DNA of 41,625 nt. Source: JBEKYD01 sp049509915 (GTDB lineage Bacteria > Acidobacteriota > Terriglobia > Bryobacterales > Bryobacteraceae). The stretch spans positions 1-41,625 of the forward strand of contig JBEKZL010000024.1 in the NCBI GenBank assembly GCA_049509915.1, written 5' to 3'. Shown one piece after another: positions 1 to 8,713 of the stretch. Within the stretch, counting starts at the first letter, position 1; each line of letters starts with the position of its first letter. The notes below the pieces were generated by a model. It searched no databases, was not told where the DNA came from, and worked only from the letters and a program-made list of their open reading frames with translations. The position numbers were made by a program, and so were the translations under genes.

Positions 1-348
1 CAAGCCCGCGTCTGGCTCGCCGAGGGCAAGAACCTCCAACTCCTCAGCCTCTACCAGCACCGCATCCAGCGCCGCGTCGAGAAGAACAAGAAGATGCTCG
101 ACGACCTCCAGCAGCAGCGCCATTCCGCCCTTGAGCGCGTCGCCAAAGAGGTCGCCCTCCTCACCCAACTCGCTGCCAGCAAAGGAGAAACCTACGACAT
201 CGAGCGCGACTATCCGCGCCAGGCCCTCCCTCCGCAATTTGATTTTTCAATCCCGGAAATCGCCCGCCGCGCCGCCCACCAGATCCGCCTCGCCGAAACC
301 AAGAAGCTCCTCCAGGCGACCCAAAAGCCCCTCCGTAAGGCCGCCTGA
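1..348 (+). CDS. 3' end of an uncharacterised protein (partial)
   Basis: An open frame enters from the left edge and stops at TGA 346-348, giving 115 visible residues. The fragment is highly charged and helical, with runs such as QLLSLYQHRIQRRVEKNKK and many Gln, Arg and Lys, which suggests a coiled-coil C-terminus. The first in-frame ATG (94) lies inside the helix and is unlikely to be the real start, because the same style of sequence continues upstream to base 1. I do not recognise a family with confidence. A perfect stem-loop follows at 390-406. Confidence 0.6.
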   Translation, partial: QARVWLAEGKNLQLLSLYQHRIQRRVEKNKKMLDDLQQQRHSALERVAKEVALLTQLAASKGETYDIERDYPRQALPPQFDFSIPEIARRAAHQIRLAETKKLLQATQKPLRKAA

Positions 349-389
349 ACAATTTTAGCTAGCTTAACTAGCCAAGGGCCCCGCCTTTG

Positions 390-406
390 ATATCCCTGCG
401 GGATAT
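390..406 (+). terminator. stem-loop downstream of the first gene
   Basis: ATATCCC-TGC-GGGATAT forms a perfect 7-bp stem with a 3-base loop, about 40 bases after the stop codon at 348. A smaller inverted repeat, GCTAG-CTTAA-CTAGC (358-372), precedes it. There is no T run after the stem, so intrinsic termination is only plausible. Confidence 0.4.
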
Positions 407-601
407 GGGAGTGAGTCAGGAGCCAGAATGGCGGCGGTGTACGCGCCGAGGAGTCGGCTGATTTCTTCCAGCCCGGCGGCTCCTGCTGAATGGATGGATT
501 CAACCCAGCGCCTGCGCGTTGACCGGATCGTCTCCACGGGTGCGGGACTCCGAGGAGACTCGACCGAAATCCGGTATAGGATAAAGAGGGGTTATTATGC
601 T

Positions 602-1591
602 ATGCCAAACACGCGAAGAGGCTTTCTGCAATCCGCGCCGGTGCTTGCCGCTGCCGTGAGCGCCGCCACCAATAACGTCGCGGGACAAGCGCGACAGGAA
701 CTCCCACCGTTACCGGCTCGTGGCGGCCAGGCCCGGCCCGGGCGCGGCGTACTGGCTTCGGCTGTGCCCCCAAGACCTGTTTCGGAGGTCCAGGTCCCAA
801 AGATGAAATTCGGGGGCGTCGAGATCAGCCGCCTTGTCCTGGGCTGCAACCCGTTTGGCGGGGAGGCCCACTACAACGCCAACTTTAGGGCCTTCATGCG
901 GGAGTACTTCACCGAGGATCGGGTGTGCGCTGTCATGCACCAGTGCAACCGGTTTGGGATTAATGCCTTCAACGCTACCGGGCGTGCGCGGTTCTTGCAG
1001 CGCTTCGAGGCGGAAGGCGGCAAAATGCACTTCATCGCTCAAGGCGGCCAGACGCCCCTGGAGGAGGAAGTAAAGACACTGAAGCCTCTGGCTCTATACA
1101 ACATGGGCGAGGTGGTCGACCGGGCCTTCCAGACCGATACCATGGACGACATCCGGGAATGGTGCAAAAGGGCGCGTGACTTGGGAGTCGTGGTGGGAGT
1201 GGGGACCCACAAGCCGGAGGTGATCGCGCTGGTGGAAGAGCAGAATTGGGACGTGGACTTCTACGCCGGCTGCGTTTACAACCGCACGCGAACCGACGAC
1301 GAGTGGCGGCAGGTGCTCAAGGGCGAAATTATGGAAATGTCCCGCGAGATCTACCTGCAGAGCGATCCTCCCCGCATGTACAAGGTGATGCGGCAGACCA
1401 GCAAGCCGTGTTTCGCGTTCAAGGTCCTGGCGGCGGGGAGGATACCCGACGCCGGCGTGGAGCAGGCCTTCCGGACGGCGTTTGAGAGCCTCAAGCCAAT
1501 CGATGGCGTCTTCGTGGGTGTGTGCCCGCATATCAAAGACGAAGTGCGGGAGGACGCTGAGATCGTCCACAAAATTCTGGTCGGAACGTAG
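602..1591 (+). CDS. Tat-signal aldo/keto-reductase-like TIM-barrel protein
   Basis: Encodes 329 residues from ATG 602, preceded by the purine-rich stretch AAAGAGGGG. The frame is open further upstream, but this start puts a twin-arginine-like signal (TRRGFLQ followed by an Ala-rich hydrophobic stretch) at the N-terminus, so I prefer it. After a Pro/Arg-rich linker the body begins with KMKFGGVEISRLVLGCNPFGG, which resembles the first strand of aldo/keto reductases (G-x-x-V-S-R-L-x-L-G). Later segments (FGINAFNATG, DLGVVVGVGTH, PIDGVFVGV) suit alternating barrel strands. The usual Asp-Tyr-Lys-His tetrad is not evident, so catalytic activity is uncertain. It could be an exported barrel protein of unknown substrate. 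No operon partner is clear; the next gene is 398 bases downstream. Confidence 0.7.
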   Translation: MPNTRRGFLQSAPVLAAAVSAATNNVAGQARQELPPLPARGGQARPGRGVLASAVPPRPVSEVQVPKMKFGGVEISRLVLGCNPFGGEAHYNANFRAFMREYFTEDRVCAVMHQCNRFGINAFNATGRARFLQRFEAEGGKMHFIAQGGQTPLEEEVKTLKPLALYNMGEVVDRAFQTDTMDDIREWCKRARDLGVVVGVGTHKPEVIALVEEQNWDVDFYAGCVYNRTRTDDEWRQVLKGEIMEMSREIYLQSDPPRMYKVMRQTSKPCFAFKVLAAGRIPDAGVEQAFRTAFESLKPIDGVFVGVCPHIKDEVREDAEIVHKILVGT

Positions 1592-1594
1592 TGC

Positions 1595-1807
1595 CTGACC
1601 CCCTTTTGGCCGGACCACCACGAAGACTTTATGCACTCGGACCGTGGGGCGGGGGCGAATTCGGACTCCTTGCCGGGAACGGCCTTGGTAGCCTTTCAGA
1701 AAGCGGGCCGGATCCAGAACGACGGGAGTGCCGGGAACGAGACCGCCGTAAGGTACACCCTGGAGCTCGACGATCCTCGCTGCGTCGCGGCGGTATGGCG
1801 TGGTTAA
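1595..1807 (+). pseudogene. possible remnant of an unknown protein C-terminus
   Basis: This frame is open from just after the TAG at 1589 to TAA 1805-1807. It encodes a protein-like sequence (for example FWPDHHEDFMHSDRG, later ETAVRYTLELDDPRCVAAVW). No convincing start codon or ribosome site precedes it; the first ATG is at 1631. The composition resembles the tail of a real protein, but I cannot name a family, and it may be chance. The rest of the interval to 1989 shows no recognisable gene. Confidence 0.25.
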
Positions 1808-1989
1808 GCGCAAGGCACGCGCACAGCGGACGACGTGCCCGAGCGCGACTGCGTTGGCCTTCCAGCGGGTACGGGAGGCCGCACGGGTTCTCGGCTCGGT
1901 GTATACTGACCGGAGCCGGAAGGGATAAAAGGCATCCCGGTCGAACTGGGAACTCCAGCCAGAAGGCGTGCCTAAATGGAGAATTCGCC

Positions 1990-3006
1990 GTGAAAGTTGT
2001 TGCCGGAGTCGACCTTGGCGGGACCGCCATTAACTACACGATCATCAACGCCGAGGAACGGTTCCTCATCGAAGGACTCTGTGAGCACCCGGCGCTCTCG
2101 AAGCAAGGACCGGACGTCTGCCTCAGTCAGATCGAAGACGGCCTGAAAATCGCCGTCGAAAAGGCGGGCGTGAGTTTGGACGACGTGGTCGCTGTCGGAC
2201 TGGACACGCCCGGTCCCGCGAGCTCTTCCGGTGTCCTCAGTGCGCGCGGTTCCACGAACTTCGTGCACCCCGATTGGGCCGGATTCGATATACGCGCGAA
2301 CCTGGAAGGCCGCCTCCGCCGCCCGGTCACCTACCTCAACGATGGCAACGCCGGAGCCCTTTGGGGGCACTTCGCCATCTTTGGCGCCCGTAGCCGGGCA
2401 ACTTCGATTTCCGCCGTCATCGGCACCGGACTCGGCGGCGGCGTTATCGTGGATGGCAACGTAGTCAAGGGCAGAATGGGATTCGGCGGTGAGCTCGGCC
2501 ACGTCCTCATTCCCTATCAATGCATCGCCGACACCGAGGGTCTGAAGCCGCAATGCAACTGCGGCCGCACCGGCGACCTGGAATCTCTCTGTTCTCTCAC
2601 GGCCATCGCCAAAACGCTCCTGCCCTATTTCCTCATTCGCCATCCTGGCCACGAACTCGCCAAAATCGACGTGAACGAGGCGGCCAAACTCGTGCGCGGG
2701 ATGGCCGCGAGGGGCGATTCCCTCTGCTGCGACATCTTCCGCGTGCAGGCCCGCGCGTTAGGGCTGTTCTTCGACGAGATGGTGAACACATTCGATCCTG
2801 ACGCCTTGATTATTGGCGGCGGGGCTCTTGAAACAGGCATGGACTTCCAGCGCTGGTTTATCGCCGAGACCCGCGCCGGCATGCCCGGCCAGCGCGAGGA
2901 GCAGGCGGCGATTCCGATTCACGTGATGCCCAACGGCGATACCGCCGGCGCTCGCGGCGCGGCCATCGAAGCTCTCGAGTTCGCGCGGCGGACAGATCGG
3001 GTGTGA
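1990..3006 (+). CDS. ROK-family sugar kinase / glucokinase-like
   Basis: Encodes 338 residues. The start is GTG 1990, with GGAG at 1978-1981 eight bases upstream; the frame is open much further upstream but only this point begins the family's first strand, VKVVAGVDLGGTAINY. The phosphate-1 motif DLGGT (residues 6-10), VGLDTPGP, YLNDGNAGALWGH and IGTGLGGGVIVDG are all present. GELGH and the cysteine cluster CNCGRTG (with an earlier Cys in QCIAD) match the ROK zinc-binding region. The C-terminal PDALIIGGGALE motif closes the ATP site. ROK kinases phosphorylate glucose or other hexoses in the cytoplasm; length and motifs are normal, but the exact sugar cannot be read from sequence. Confidence 0.88.
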   Translation: MKVVAGVDLGGTAINYTIINAEERFLIEGLCEHPALSKQGPDVCLSQIEDGLKIAVEKAGVSLDDVVAVGLDTPGPASSSGVLSARGSTNFVHPDWAGFDIRANLEGRLRRPVTYLNDGNAGALWGHFAIFGARSRATSISAVIGTGLGGGVIVDGNVVKGRMGFGGELGHVLIPYQCIADTEGLKPQCNCGRTGDLESLCSLTAIAKTLLPYFLIRHPGHELAKIDVNEAAKLVRGMAARGDSLCCDIFRVQARALGLFFDEMVNTFDPDALIIGGGALETGMDFQRWFIAETRAGMPGQREEQAAIPIHVMPNGDTAGARGAAIEALEFARRTDRV

Positions 3007-3411
3007 ACCCCGGCGGGCGCGACACGTCATCTCCCGAAACGGCGTGGCTTGTCGATCTGCGCCGCCGCGCCGCCGCGTCGATCTCGCGCAGGGTTCGAGC
3101 ACGCGCCGCCACGCGCACTTCGCGGACGTGGACCCGCCGCCGCCAGAGCGCTCGGCCAGCGCAGCGGCAGTTGACCTTTCCGTCGAACCGCTACGCGGGG
3201 CTGAACGTCCGGCGAGCCGCGCGGGTTCGCGGCACGAATGAAGCGCCAGCGCCGGAGGTCGAGGCGAGCGTGATTCGCGGTCGACCACCGGCGGACGCGG
3301 CGGCGGGGAGTTCGACGAAGTGCGCTGTGCCCGCCACATCGAGGGCACGCCGGCACGCGCGGTTCGCGAGCGCGGCACTCGCCCGGAAAGAAGCACCCCG
3401 CGCTGCCACCG
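3007..3411. other. gene-free, extremely GC-rich stretch with degenerate repeats
   Basis: About 400 bases without a credible gene. Long open frames exist on both strands but are Arg/Ala-rich, as expected of very GC-rich DNA with few stops. The stretch contains one copy of a 25-bp repeat (3246-3270) and a related degenerate block at about 3144-3182 (AGCGCAGCGGCAGTTGACC), which resembles 4119-4138 on the other side of the superoxide dismutase gene. It probably holds decayed repetitive DNA. Confidence 0.5.
3246..3270 (+). repeat. 25-bp direct repeat, copy 1
   Basis: The sequence starts CCAGCGCCGGAGGTCGAGGC and is identical over 25 bases to 4099-4123. The two copies lie in the same orientation on either side of the sodC-like gene. 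Confidence 0.8.
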
Positions 3412-3942
3412 CTACTTCGTGATTACGCCGCAGGCGATGCGGTCGCCAGCATTGCCGGCTGGGTCCGATTTCATATCGTCCGCTTTGGCATGAATCACCA
3501 GCGCCGTTCCGCCGTTGGCGAATACCGATTGGTCGCCCTCTGTCAAGGTCACTCGCGGGTCTTCCAGCGTAACCTTAGCCGTGCCATTTGCCTTGACAGT
3601 GAAGTTCGGCATGTCGCCGGCGTGAGGCCCCTCCGGGTTTTCAAGCCCATGATGCTTCTGGCCGGGGTTAAAGTGTGGCCCTGCCGACGTGAACCCCGGT
3701 GCTTCGCAGCTGGCTTTCTGGTGAATGTGCGCGGCGTGCTCCCCGGGCGGCAGGTTCTTCACGTTGAGGGTGATCGTCACCCCTGAACCATTCTTGGCGG
3801 CGGCGATGGTAGCCGCCCCGACACTCTCTCCTTTGGCGTTTTTCAAGTCCACTCTAATTGCTTTAATGGGCTTATCGGCCCCGAAACACACAGTGGCGCC
3901 GAATAGTCCGACGGTTGCGGCTACGATCATGAGCTTGGTCAT
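3412..3942 (-). CDS. sodC: secreted Cu/Zn superoxide dismutase
   Basis: Encodes 176 residues and converts superoxide to oxygen and hydrogen peroxide in the periplasm. Residues 1-22 form a signal peptide (MTKLMIVAATVGLFGATVCF). Metal ligands are visible: HAAHIH (the HxH copper ligands and neighbours), GPHFNP, KHHG, the zinc-loop GPHAGDMPN and the late ALVIHAKADD histidine. The structural disulfide cysteines occur in ASCEAPGF and RIACGVITK. The start is supported by GGAGG a few bases upstream of the ATG. It is a single gene transcribed against its neighbours. Flanking 25-bp repeats raise the possibility of duplication or transfer of the segment. Confidence 0.95.
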   Translation of the reverse strand: MTKLMIVAATVGLFGATVCFGADKPIKAIRVDLKNAKGESVGAATIAAAKNGSGVTITLNVKNLPPGEHAAHIHQKASCEAPGFTSAGPHFNPGQKHHGLENPEGPHAGDMPNFTVKANGTAKVTLEDPRVTLTEGDQSVFANGGTALVIHAKADDMKSDPAGNAGDRIACGVITK

Positions 3943-4098
3943 TTGATCCCTCCAAAGGAGATGATCTCACGAAAGCGGGGCTGGTATACCCGGCTGCCGT
4001 GTCGCCTAAAACGACGCACGTATGACCTCCCCTTCGGCGCGCCCGCCCGCGCCGGCTTCCCGCGGCACCGCACGATGCCGCTGCACGGATGGACGGTA

Positions 4099-4123
4099 CC
4101 AGCGCCGGAGGTCGAGGCGAGCG
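4099..4123 (+). repeat. 25-bp direct repeat, copy 2
   Basis: Identical in sequence and orientation to 3246-3270. After it, GCGGCGGCGGTTGACC resembles the block near 3166-3182. The 299 bases from 3943 to 4241 hold no other recognisable feature except the sodC ribosome site. Confidence 0.8.
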
Positions 4124-4241
4124 CGGCGGCGGTTGACCGTGAGCCGTCGGACCGCTGCCGACGCCGCTCGACGCGCGTATTCGGGCTCGGGTTTGAGCCG
4201 GTTCGCTGGCTATTCGTGTACGGCGAAACGGCTGAAGGCCG

Positions 4242-6760
4242 GTGTCCGAATGTTCGAGAAAGTCAGCATTGAGCATAGAGGAGTCCGTACAAACCACCGA
4301 TAGTACCTTTGCCGTTAGACTCTGGTCCGGGTGCGGGTTCTGGCAGGCGGGACCAGATACCCGGATCTACCGCATCGGGTTCCAGAACTCGCCACCGCGA
4401 CAGTTCGTCGACGCCCATGGTAAGCCGTATGGCTCCGTGATCGACCTGGTTCAGGAAGCAGCCCGCCGCGCCCATGTCAAGCTCGAATGGGTTCACGTGG
4501 CAGCGGGGCCCGACCGCGCATTCGCCGGGGCGGCAGTCGACCTTTGGCCAATCGGCAACCAGTTGCCGGAACGCAGCCATCTTCACTTTACCGAACCCTA
4601 CGCGGAAGTCACCTACTCGCTCTTATCGAAACTTCGCGATCAGCCCCTGGTTGCGGGCGCCATCACCGGCAGGGTAGGCGTCACCGAGGGACTGGCGGGC
4701 ACCATAGCGCAGAGGCACCTTCGCCAACCGGAGTTGATCCTTTTTGCCTCCGTCCCTGCCCTGATCGAAAGCATCTGCGACGATGGGGTTCCGGTGGGTG
4801 TGATTGGCGAAAGTGCTACGCGCGCTACGTTGTTCCGCAAACCCGACGGCTGAGTCCTGCAGATGTCGCCGATTCCCGGCGGGCGGCTGTCTTCGGGCAT
4901 TGCCGCGGCACCCCGCGACGCCGGCGCCGCCAAAGCAGCCGACCGCTTGCGTGAGCAGATCGGCGGCATGGTTCAGGACGGCACGTTTTCAACCATCTCC
5001 CTCAAGTGGTTTGGCCACCCCACCGACGAAGCAGCTATGTTGGAGGCTGTGACCGCCGCCGGTCGCGAAACACAGATGCGCACTATGTGGCTGGCAGCGG
5101 TGCTGGCCGGCATGGTCTTGTTGCTCGCCATGGCGCTCTGGCTGCGGCGCGCGCTACGCGCCGCCGAACAGGCCGGGGAGGCAAAGTCGGAGTTCTTGGC
5201 CAACATGCGTCACGAGATCCGCACGCCGTTGAACGGCGTTATCGGCATGAATGGACTCCTCCTCGATAGCGACCTTTCAGAGGAGCAGCGCGAGTTTGCC
5301 GAAACCGCCCGCAGGTCCGGCGAAGCTCTGCTTGCCGTCATCAACGACAGCCTCGACTTTTCTAAGATCGAAGCCCGCAAACTGGTCATCGAATCGGTCG
5401 CCTTCAATCTTCGCCAGGTAATCGAAGAGGTCGTGGAAATGTTGCAGCCAAAAGCCGAGGAACACGAATTGGACCTCACACTTCGATACTGCCCCGGCAC
5501 GCCGCAGTTCTTTCTCGGAGACACCAGCAGAATCCGCCAGGTCGTCACGAACCTTGCCAACAACGCCCTCAAGTTCACCACCGGGGACACGTGCTGATCA
5601 CCGTGACGAAGGCGGAAAACGATCGCATCCGGGTATCCGTCTCGGACACCGGTATCGGCATCCCTCCCGAGAAAATCGCCGGCCTTTTCGAGAAATTCAG
5701 TCAGGCGGATTCCTCCACCACCCGGCGCTACGGCGGCACTGGCCTGGGACTGGCCATCTCCAAGCACTTGGTGGAGCTCATGGCCGGAGTGCTCCACGCC
5801 GAGAGCCGCGTAGGCGAGGGTTCCACCTTTGCGTTTGCCTTGCCTCTGGCGCTCGATCCACAACCCTCCAGGTCTCTCCAGCCCATCGGGGACCTCAACG
5901 GGTTGCGCGTGTTGATCGTCGACGACAATCAGGTCAATCGCCGCATTCTCCACGAGCAGATTACTGGCTGGGGGATGCGCAACGGCAGCTTTGCCACCGC
6001 CCCGGAGGCTCTCGCAGCCGTGCGGGCGGCTCGCGAAAGCGGCGATCCTTACGACTTCGTCATCGCGGATTTTCAAATGCCGGAAATGGACGGCGCCACC
6101 CTGGCGAGGGAGATTAAAGCCGATCCGGCCATCCGGGATACCCTTGTCGTCATCTTGAGCTCGATCGGCGATACCCGCAAAATCAAGTCCGCCCAGCGAA
6201 CCACGATTGACGCATATATGGTGAAGCCGGTCCGCCAATCCCTACTTTTCAACACCCTGGCCACGACGTGGGCGGGGAAGGCGCCAATGGTGCGGCGCAC
6301 CCAAATCGAACAGACCAGCCCCGCTCAGCCTTGGGCCACCAAACACCCCAGGCCACTGAGGTTCGATGGCAGTCATCTGAGGGTGCTGGTCGCCGAGGAC
6401 AATATCGTCAATCAGAAGGTAGCCGTCAGTATTTTGGAGAAAATGGGCGTCCGCGTCGATGTGGCTGCCACTGGCAGGGAGGCCGTCGACATGCTGCGCA
6501 TGCTGCCCTACGATTGTGTCTTCATGGACTGTCAGATGCCAGAGATGAACGGTTACGAAACAGCCACCGAAATCCGCCGTCAGGAGTCCCCCGGCCGTCA
6601 CATCGCGATTATCGCTATGACAGCCGAAGTACTCAGTGATGGCCGCCAACGCTGTCTTCTGTCAGGCATGGACGATTTTATTCCCAAGCCCATCCAAATC
6701 CAAACCCTGATGGACGCTTTGAGGCGCTGGGCCCCCGCCAGCCGACCGCAGCAGGTCTGA
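4242..6760 (+). pseudogene. hybrid histidine kinase with periplasmic solute-binding sensor, disrupted
   Basis: Three open segments together encode one protein. 4242-4853 is a bacterial extracellular solute-binding (family 3) sensor (RIGFQNSPPRQFVDAHGKPYG). TGA 4851-4853 interrupts it in frame; reading through gives the sensor's end (ADRLREQIGGMVQDGTFSTI), a membrane helix near 5080-5150 and the HisKA domain with FLANMRHEIRTPLNG. At about 5580 a one-base loss after NALKFTT shifts the frame. The HATPase G boxes (DTGIGIP, GGTGLGL) continue in the frame of 5591-6760. Two receiver domains follow, with VLIVDDN/ADFQMPEMDG and VLVAEDN/MDCQMPEMNG and a PKP lysine motif. The 5' end is also weak: the only early start is GTG 4242 and no clear signal peptide precedes the sensor. 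If intact it would be a two-component phosphorelay kinase. Confidence 0.85.
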
Positions 6761-7233
6761 TCTCCTTCTTTCCTCTCCGGCCTTCGCTGGCTCCCAACGC
6801 CCTATCTCTCGTCAAGCGGCGTCAAGCGCCGCAGCCCTGCAAAGTCGCGTCGGCATGTGCTTGGAGGTCGACGTTATGTCGCTCCGCGCGAGCCGCGGCG
6901 CGCATCCGCACTTGGTGGGTGTGCCTCGCCCGAGAGGCGCTGCCAGGCCAGTCCCGGCACGGTCGCCGCGTGCCTTTGGGCGCGGGCAATCGGCGCGTGG
7001 CATCGGACGTGCCGGCTGACAAGCTTCGCCGAACCCGGCTTAACCGGCCCGCGCCCTGCCGAAATCCGCGCCGGCCCGTGGGCATACTTGAGGCATAAAT
7101 GACGCCTGATACGGTCGCCTTTTCGCGCTTTTCGCGCCCGAATCCTGTGCATCCGATAGCCCGTGAGGCCGCCGCAGTATTCTGGAGGGCTTCTTTCTTG
7201 CCATCAGTGGCGGTCGGCTCCTGGTAGTCCGCC
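6761..7233. other. intergenic stretch between kinase pseudogene and chemoreceptor
   Basis: About 470 bases with no convincing gene. GTCAAGCGGCGTCAAGCGCC (6811-6830) is a short tandem repeat whose second half can fold as GGCG-TCAAG-CGCC. A minus-strand frame overlaps the chemoreceptor end and runs to 6822, but it becomes Arg-rich and low-complexity and has no ribosome site, so I do not call it. Confidence 0.4.
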
Positions 7234-8679
7234 TCAACTTTGGAGCGAGCGACCGCCATAGATGGCGCCACTAAGCTCCGTTACGACTCTCGTCAGGTGG
7301 TGCGACTGGCTCTGCAGCTCCTCGGCAGCTGCGGCGTTTTCTTCCGAACTCGCGGCGGCCACTTGGACGACTTGTTCCAGGTTCGTCATGGCTTGGGAGA
7401 TCTGCGAGATGCCGACTTCCTGCTCTTTGCAGGCTGCGCCGACCTCCTGAACCAGAGTGTGCACTTGCCTGGAGGACTCGGCGACCTTGTGGAAGATGCC
7501 GCCAAGGCCTTCGACGCACAGTTTGCTCTCTCGGGAACTGCGGACGCAAGATTCGATGAGATCAGTGGTTTCCCGGGCGGCCTGAGCGGAACGCTGTGCA
7601 AGATTGCGAACCTCGTCGGCGACCACCGAGAAGCCCAGGCCGGCATCGCCGGCGCGCGCAGCTTCGACGGCGGCATTCAGCGCGAGGATATTGGTCTGAA
7701 AGGCGATCTCATCCACGACTTTGATGATCTTGGCGATCTGGCCGGTGCTGCGGCTGCTCTCTTCGATAGCGGCGACGACGCTGTCCAACCCGCGCCGCGT
7801 CTCCTGAAGATCCTTGCCGGCATCATCGGCCAGGCCGGCGGCGGCGGCGGTCCGGCCGCCGTTGCTGCGAGCCGTGGCGAGAACCTCCTCGCTGGAGGCC
7901 GAGGTTTCTTGCAGGGATGCCGCCTGGATGGAGGCGCCCTGGGCCAGAGACGTGCTTGATTTGGAGACCTGCTCGGCCGCGTTTAGTGTAAACTCGGCAG
8001 TTTCCCGAAGCGAATCCGTCAGGCGCCCCAGCACCTGCCCAACCCGGCCGGAAGTAATAAAAGCCGCCATGCTGGTGAGAAGCAGAACGGCACAGAACAG
8101 CACCGAGAGGGTTCTGATTATACTGGAGTCGCTCCGCAGATTGGCGTTGACCGCGTTGGACTGCTTTTCAATAGCGGATCGCAACGCCAGAACAGACGGC
8201 TTGTATTTCCTCCACAAAGACGCCTCTTCGGAATTGAGGAGCCGGAGAGCTTCCGCGGAATCGCCGCGGCGGGCCAGTTCGGAAACATGGCGCTCAACGG
8301 CAACGTACTTGTTAAAGAACTTGGTTTCAACCGAGGCCAGCGTCTCCGCTTCGGCGCCGGCGAAAAGCGACCGGCGGGACTGGAGAGAGTGCAATTTCTC
8401 CTCGAAGTCTCGCAGCGCGACGTCGTAGGAGGAACCCGACGCCTTGTTACCGGGGTCCAGGACGGTGTTTCGCGTGCCCTGCGCCATTTGCAGGATGTCG
8501 GCGTAAAGAGACGTCGCGTCACCGCTCGCCGCCTGTGTTTCCGCCAGCCTTAAGCTGCCCTGCGACGTGCGCAGAGTCAGGTACACCGAGCCGATGCCGG
8601 AAGCACTGGCGGCCAGAAACGAGAGAGCAATCACGCCCCGAAGGGCACGCAGCGAATTAAAACGTCCATAAGTCGACAT
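7234..8679 (-). CDS. methyl-accepting chemotaxis protein
   Basis: Encodes 481 residues from ATG 8679, which has GGGAGG just upstream; the upstream TTG at 8703 lacks this support. Two membrane helices (about residues 12-32 and 188-210) bracket a helical periplasmic sensor of roughly 150 residues rich in Glu, Lys and Ser. A canonical HAMP domain is not obvious after the second helix. The signalling hairpin is clear: EIAFQTNILALNAAVEAARAG followed by GFSVVADEVRNLAQRSA, the invariant tip that contacts CheA and CheW. There is no C-terminal NWETF-type pentapeptide for CheR/CheB docking. The gene lies 34 bases behind the porin gene on the same strand, so the two are probably co-transcribed. The ligand is unknown. 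Confidence 0.92.
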   Translation of the reverse strand: MSTYGRFNSLRALRGVIALSFLAASASGIGSVYLTLRTSQGSLRLAETQAASGDATSLYADILQMAQGTRNTVLDPGNKASGSSYDVALRDFEEKLHSLQSRRSLFAGAEAETLASVETKFFNKYVAVERHVSELARRGDSAEALRLLNSEEASLWRKYKPSVLALRSAIEKQSNAVNANLRSDSSIIRTLSVLFCAVLLLTSMAAFITSGRVGQVLGRLTDSLRETAEFTLNAAEQVSKSSTSLAQGASIQAASLQETSASSEEVLATARSNGGRTAAAAGLADDAGKDLQETRRGLDSVVAAIEESSRSTGQIAKIIKVVDEIAFQTNILALNAAVEAARAGDAGLGFSVVADEVRNLAQRSAQAARETTDLIESCVRSSRESKLCVEGLGGIFHKVAESSRQVHTLVQEVGAACKEQEVGISQISQAMTNLEQVVQVAAASSEENAAAAEELQSQSHHLTRVVTELSGAIYGGRSLQS

Positions 8680-8713
8680 CGGCCTCCCAATCCCTAACCA
8701 CAAGGGATTCGTC

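Noticed and set aside
1591..1989. In-frame extension of the ROK kinase upstream to 1591 (471 residues)
   Set aside because: The extension is Arg/Gly-rich, unlike the family, and a good ribosome site precedes GTG 1990.
4851..4853. TGA as a selenocysteine codon
   Set aside because: The position is an ordinary sensor-domain site, no adjacent SECIS-like hairpin was evident, and a frameshift elsewhere in the same gene favours decay.
6822..7271. Minus-strand frame downstream of the chemoreceptor as a gene
   Set aside because: Arg-rich composition, overlap with the chemoreceptor end and no ribosome site.
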